A DNA stretch of 7,170 nt from Betaproteobacteria bacterium (GTDB taxonomy: Bacteria; Desulfobacterota; Desulfovibrionia; Desulfovibrionales; Desulfovibrionaceae): NCBI GenBank assembly GCA_009778295.1, contig WRKB01000259.1, positions 1 through 7,170 on the forward strand. Direction: 5' to 3'. The position numbers and the translations under genes were made by a program. Positions 6,165-7,170 of this stretch are shown one piece after another. The notes under the pieces were generated by a model. That model ran no database searches. It worked only from the letters and a program-made list of their open reading frames with translations, and was not told the DNA's origin. Positions within the stretch are counted from its first letter, which is position 1; each line of letters starts with the position of its first letter.

Positions 6165-6188
6165 AGCATTTCAATTTTGAAATGCTCT
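6163..6188. repeat. Palindrome with 11-pair arms overlapping the jag stop
   Basis: AGAGCATTTCA (6163-6173) and TGAAATGCTCT (6178-6188) are perfect complements around ATTT. The left arm includes the last two bases of the jag stop codon. It could end or stabilise the jag transcript, but neither strand shows the T-run of an intrinsic terminator. A related sequence lies at 201-219 on the - strand. Confidence 0.6.
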
Positions 6189-6223
6189 CGGTGAGTCATG
6201 CCGAGGTATAGCCCCCCGAGAGC
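6184..6223 (+). other. Second hairpin between jag and mnmE
   Basis: GCTCTCGG (6184-6191) and CCGAGAGC (6216-6223) are eight-base perfect complements around a 24-base loop. The first five bases are also the right arm of the palindrome at 6163-6188, so the RNA can form only one of the two. Inside the loop region, CCGAG (6201-6205) can also pair with CTCGG (6187-6191). Regulation of mnmE by this switch is only a possibility. Confidence 0.4.
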
Positions 6224-6258
6224 GGGCGTAGGCGCAATTCACTAGATTCAGGGAAGCC

Positions 6259-7170
6259 ATGTATACGAATGATACCATCGCCGCCATCGCAAGTCCTGTA
6301 GGGACGGGGGGTATAGGTATCGTGCGTGTTTCCGGGCCAGCCGCCGGGCAGATTCTGGTGCGCGTGTTTCTTCCTGCTTCTCCACGCTTTACGGGCTTTA
6401 GACCCTGGACCCTGCACAGGGGACGCATAGTTGACGGGCACGGCGCTGTGATTGATGACGCGCTGGCCGTATTCATGCCCGGTCCACGCACCTTTACCGG
6501 CGAAGATGTGGCCGAAATTCACTGTCATGGGGGCATGGCCCTGCTCGGCCTGCTTCTGGAAAGTATCCTTGCATCGGGAACGCGTCTGGCTGAAGCCGGA
6601 GAATTTTCCCGCCGCGCTTTCTTGAACGGACGTATGGACTTGACGCAGGCTGAAGCTGTGGCGGAACTGATCAACGCTCCCGGTAGAGAAGGCGTGTTGC
6701 TTTCCGCCGCCAAACTGGACGGTTTGTTGGGCCGCCAGATCAATGCTTTGCGGGAAAAGCTGGAGCATTTGCGCATGCAGGTCTGCGTGGCAGTGGATTT
6801 CCCCGAGGAGGAAGCGGAATGCCTTTCCCGTTCTGATTTTTTCCAGAGCTTGGAAGAAATTTCGTGCGCTGTGCAGGCGTTGCTGGCAGGCTATAAACGT
6901 AACCGCTGCTGGCAGGAAGGCGCGCTTGTCGTGCTGGCGGGCCGGGTGAATGTGGGGAAGTCCAGTTTGATGAACGCGCTGTTGGGACGGAAGCGTGCTT
7001 TGGTGACGGACCGGGCTGGTACCACCCGTGACTTTCTGGAAGAACGCGTGTTTTTGGACGGATTGCCGGTGCGTCTTGTGGATACGGCCGGTTTGCGCGA
7101 GAGTGCGGATGAAGTGGAGCGGCTTGGTATAGCCGCCAGTCGCCATTGCGTGGAAGAAGCGGACCTGATC
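6259..7170 (+). CDS. mnmE: tRNA modification GTPase MnmE (5' part, cut by the window edge)
   Basis: MnmE works with MnmG to add the carboxymethylaminomethyl or aminomethyl group to U34 of certain tRNAs, using a folate one-carbon unit, FAD and GTP. The 304 codons seen are open to position 7170 with no stop. The N-terminal folate-binding domain (1 to about 120) starts [20 protein letters not shown] (5-24) and contains [18 protein letters not shown] (75-92). The helical domain follows with [20 protein letters not shown] (114-133) and DFPEEE (180-185). The G domain begins near 220: P-loop GRVNVGKSS (228-236), switch AGTTRD (253-258) and DTAGLRES (275-282). The P-loop has Val230 where Pro is common, outside the essential residues. 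The NKxD motif and the C-terminal Cys-containing end lie beyond the window. The ATG follows AGGGAA at 6250-6255. Confidence 0.97.
   Translation, partial: MYTNDTIAAIASPVGTGGIGIVRVSGPAAGQILVRVFLPASPRFTGFRPWTLHRGRIVDGHGAVIDDALAVFMPGPRTFTGEDVAEIHCHGGMALLGLLLESILASGTRLAEAGEFSRRAFLNGRMDLTQAEAVAELINAPGREGVLLSAAKLDGLLGRQINALREKLEHLRMQVCVAVDFPEEEAECLSRSDFFQSLEEISCAVQALLAGYKRNRCWQEGALVVLAGRVNVGKSSLMNALLGRKRALVTDRAGTTRDFLEERVFLDGLPVRLVDTAGLRESADEVERLGIAASRHCVEEADLI

Noticed and set aside
6163..6188. Intrinsic terminator after jag
   Set aside because: The stem is strong but is not followed by a T-run on either strand, so it was recorded as a palindrome instead.
6196..7146. Long - strand open frame of 316 codons opposite mnmE
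   Set aside because: The + strand encodes MnmE with all expected motifs over the same bases, and the antisense translation resembles no family.
1..7170. CRISPR array, tRNA or rRNA genes, insertion sequences or phage genes
   Set aside because: No regularly spaced repeats, no tRNA-like cloverleaf, no transposase-like protein and no break in the housekeeping gene order were seen.

Overview
The window is ordinary chromosomal housekeeping DNA, with nine protein genes all on the + strand and tightly packed. The order rpmH-rnpA-yidD-yidC-jag-mnmE, a Jag protein that keeps its Jag_N, KH and R3H domains, and the moderately G+C-rich codon use suggest a sulfate-reducing relative of Desulfovibrio (Desulfovibrionaceae). 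This assignment rests on gene order and on the look of the proteins; no database search was run. dnaA, which often precedes rpmH in other bacteria, is absent, and no DnaA-box cluster was seen.

Layout. Positions 1-221 hold no gene that can be supported, but contain several inverted repeats and an element that recurs in part near 6200. Positions 222-2377 form one overlapping block: an HD-domain hydrolase, D-alanine--D-alanine ligase (ddl), and a DUF165/VUT-type membrane protein, probably a queuosine-precursor transporter. Positions 2378-2532 are a leader with a weak promoter candidate and small palindromes. Positions 2533-6164 carry rpmH (44 codons), rnpA, yidD, yidC and jag, with gaps of only 3 to 24 bases. 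Positions 6165-6258 are a short gap full of inverted repeats. mnmE starts at 6259 and runs off the right edge after 304 codons.

How the genes fit together. rpmH supplies ribosomal protein L34 and rnpA the protein part of RNase P. yidD and yidC serve membrane-protein insertion, and jag encodes an RNA-binding protein usually found next to yidC. mnmE begins tRNA wobble-uridine modification, and the DUF165 protein would feed another wobble modification, queuosine. Ddl makes the D-Ala-D-Ala dipeptide for peptidoglycan. The role of the HD protein is unknown, but its 44-base overlap with ddl implies co-expression.

No new biological system was found. The points most worth a second look are a repeated intergenic motif at about 171-219 and 6163-6243, two mutually exclusive hairpins ahead of mnmE, and the unexplained HD protein coupled to ddl.
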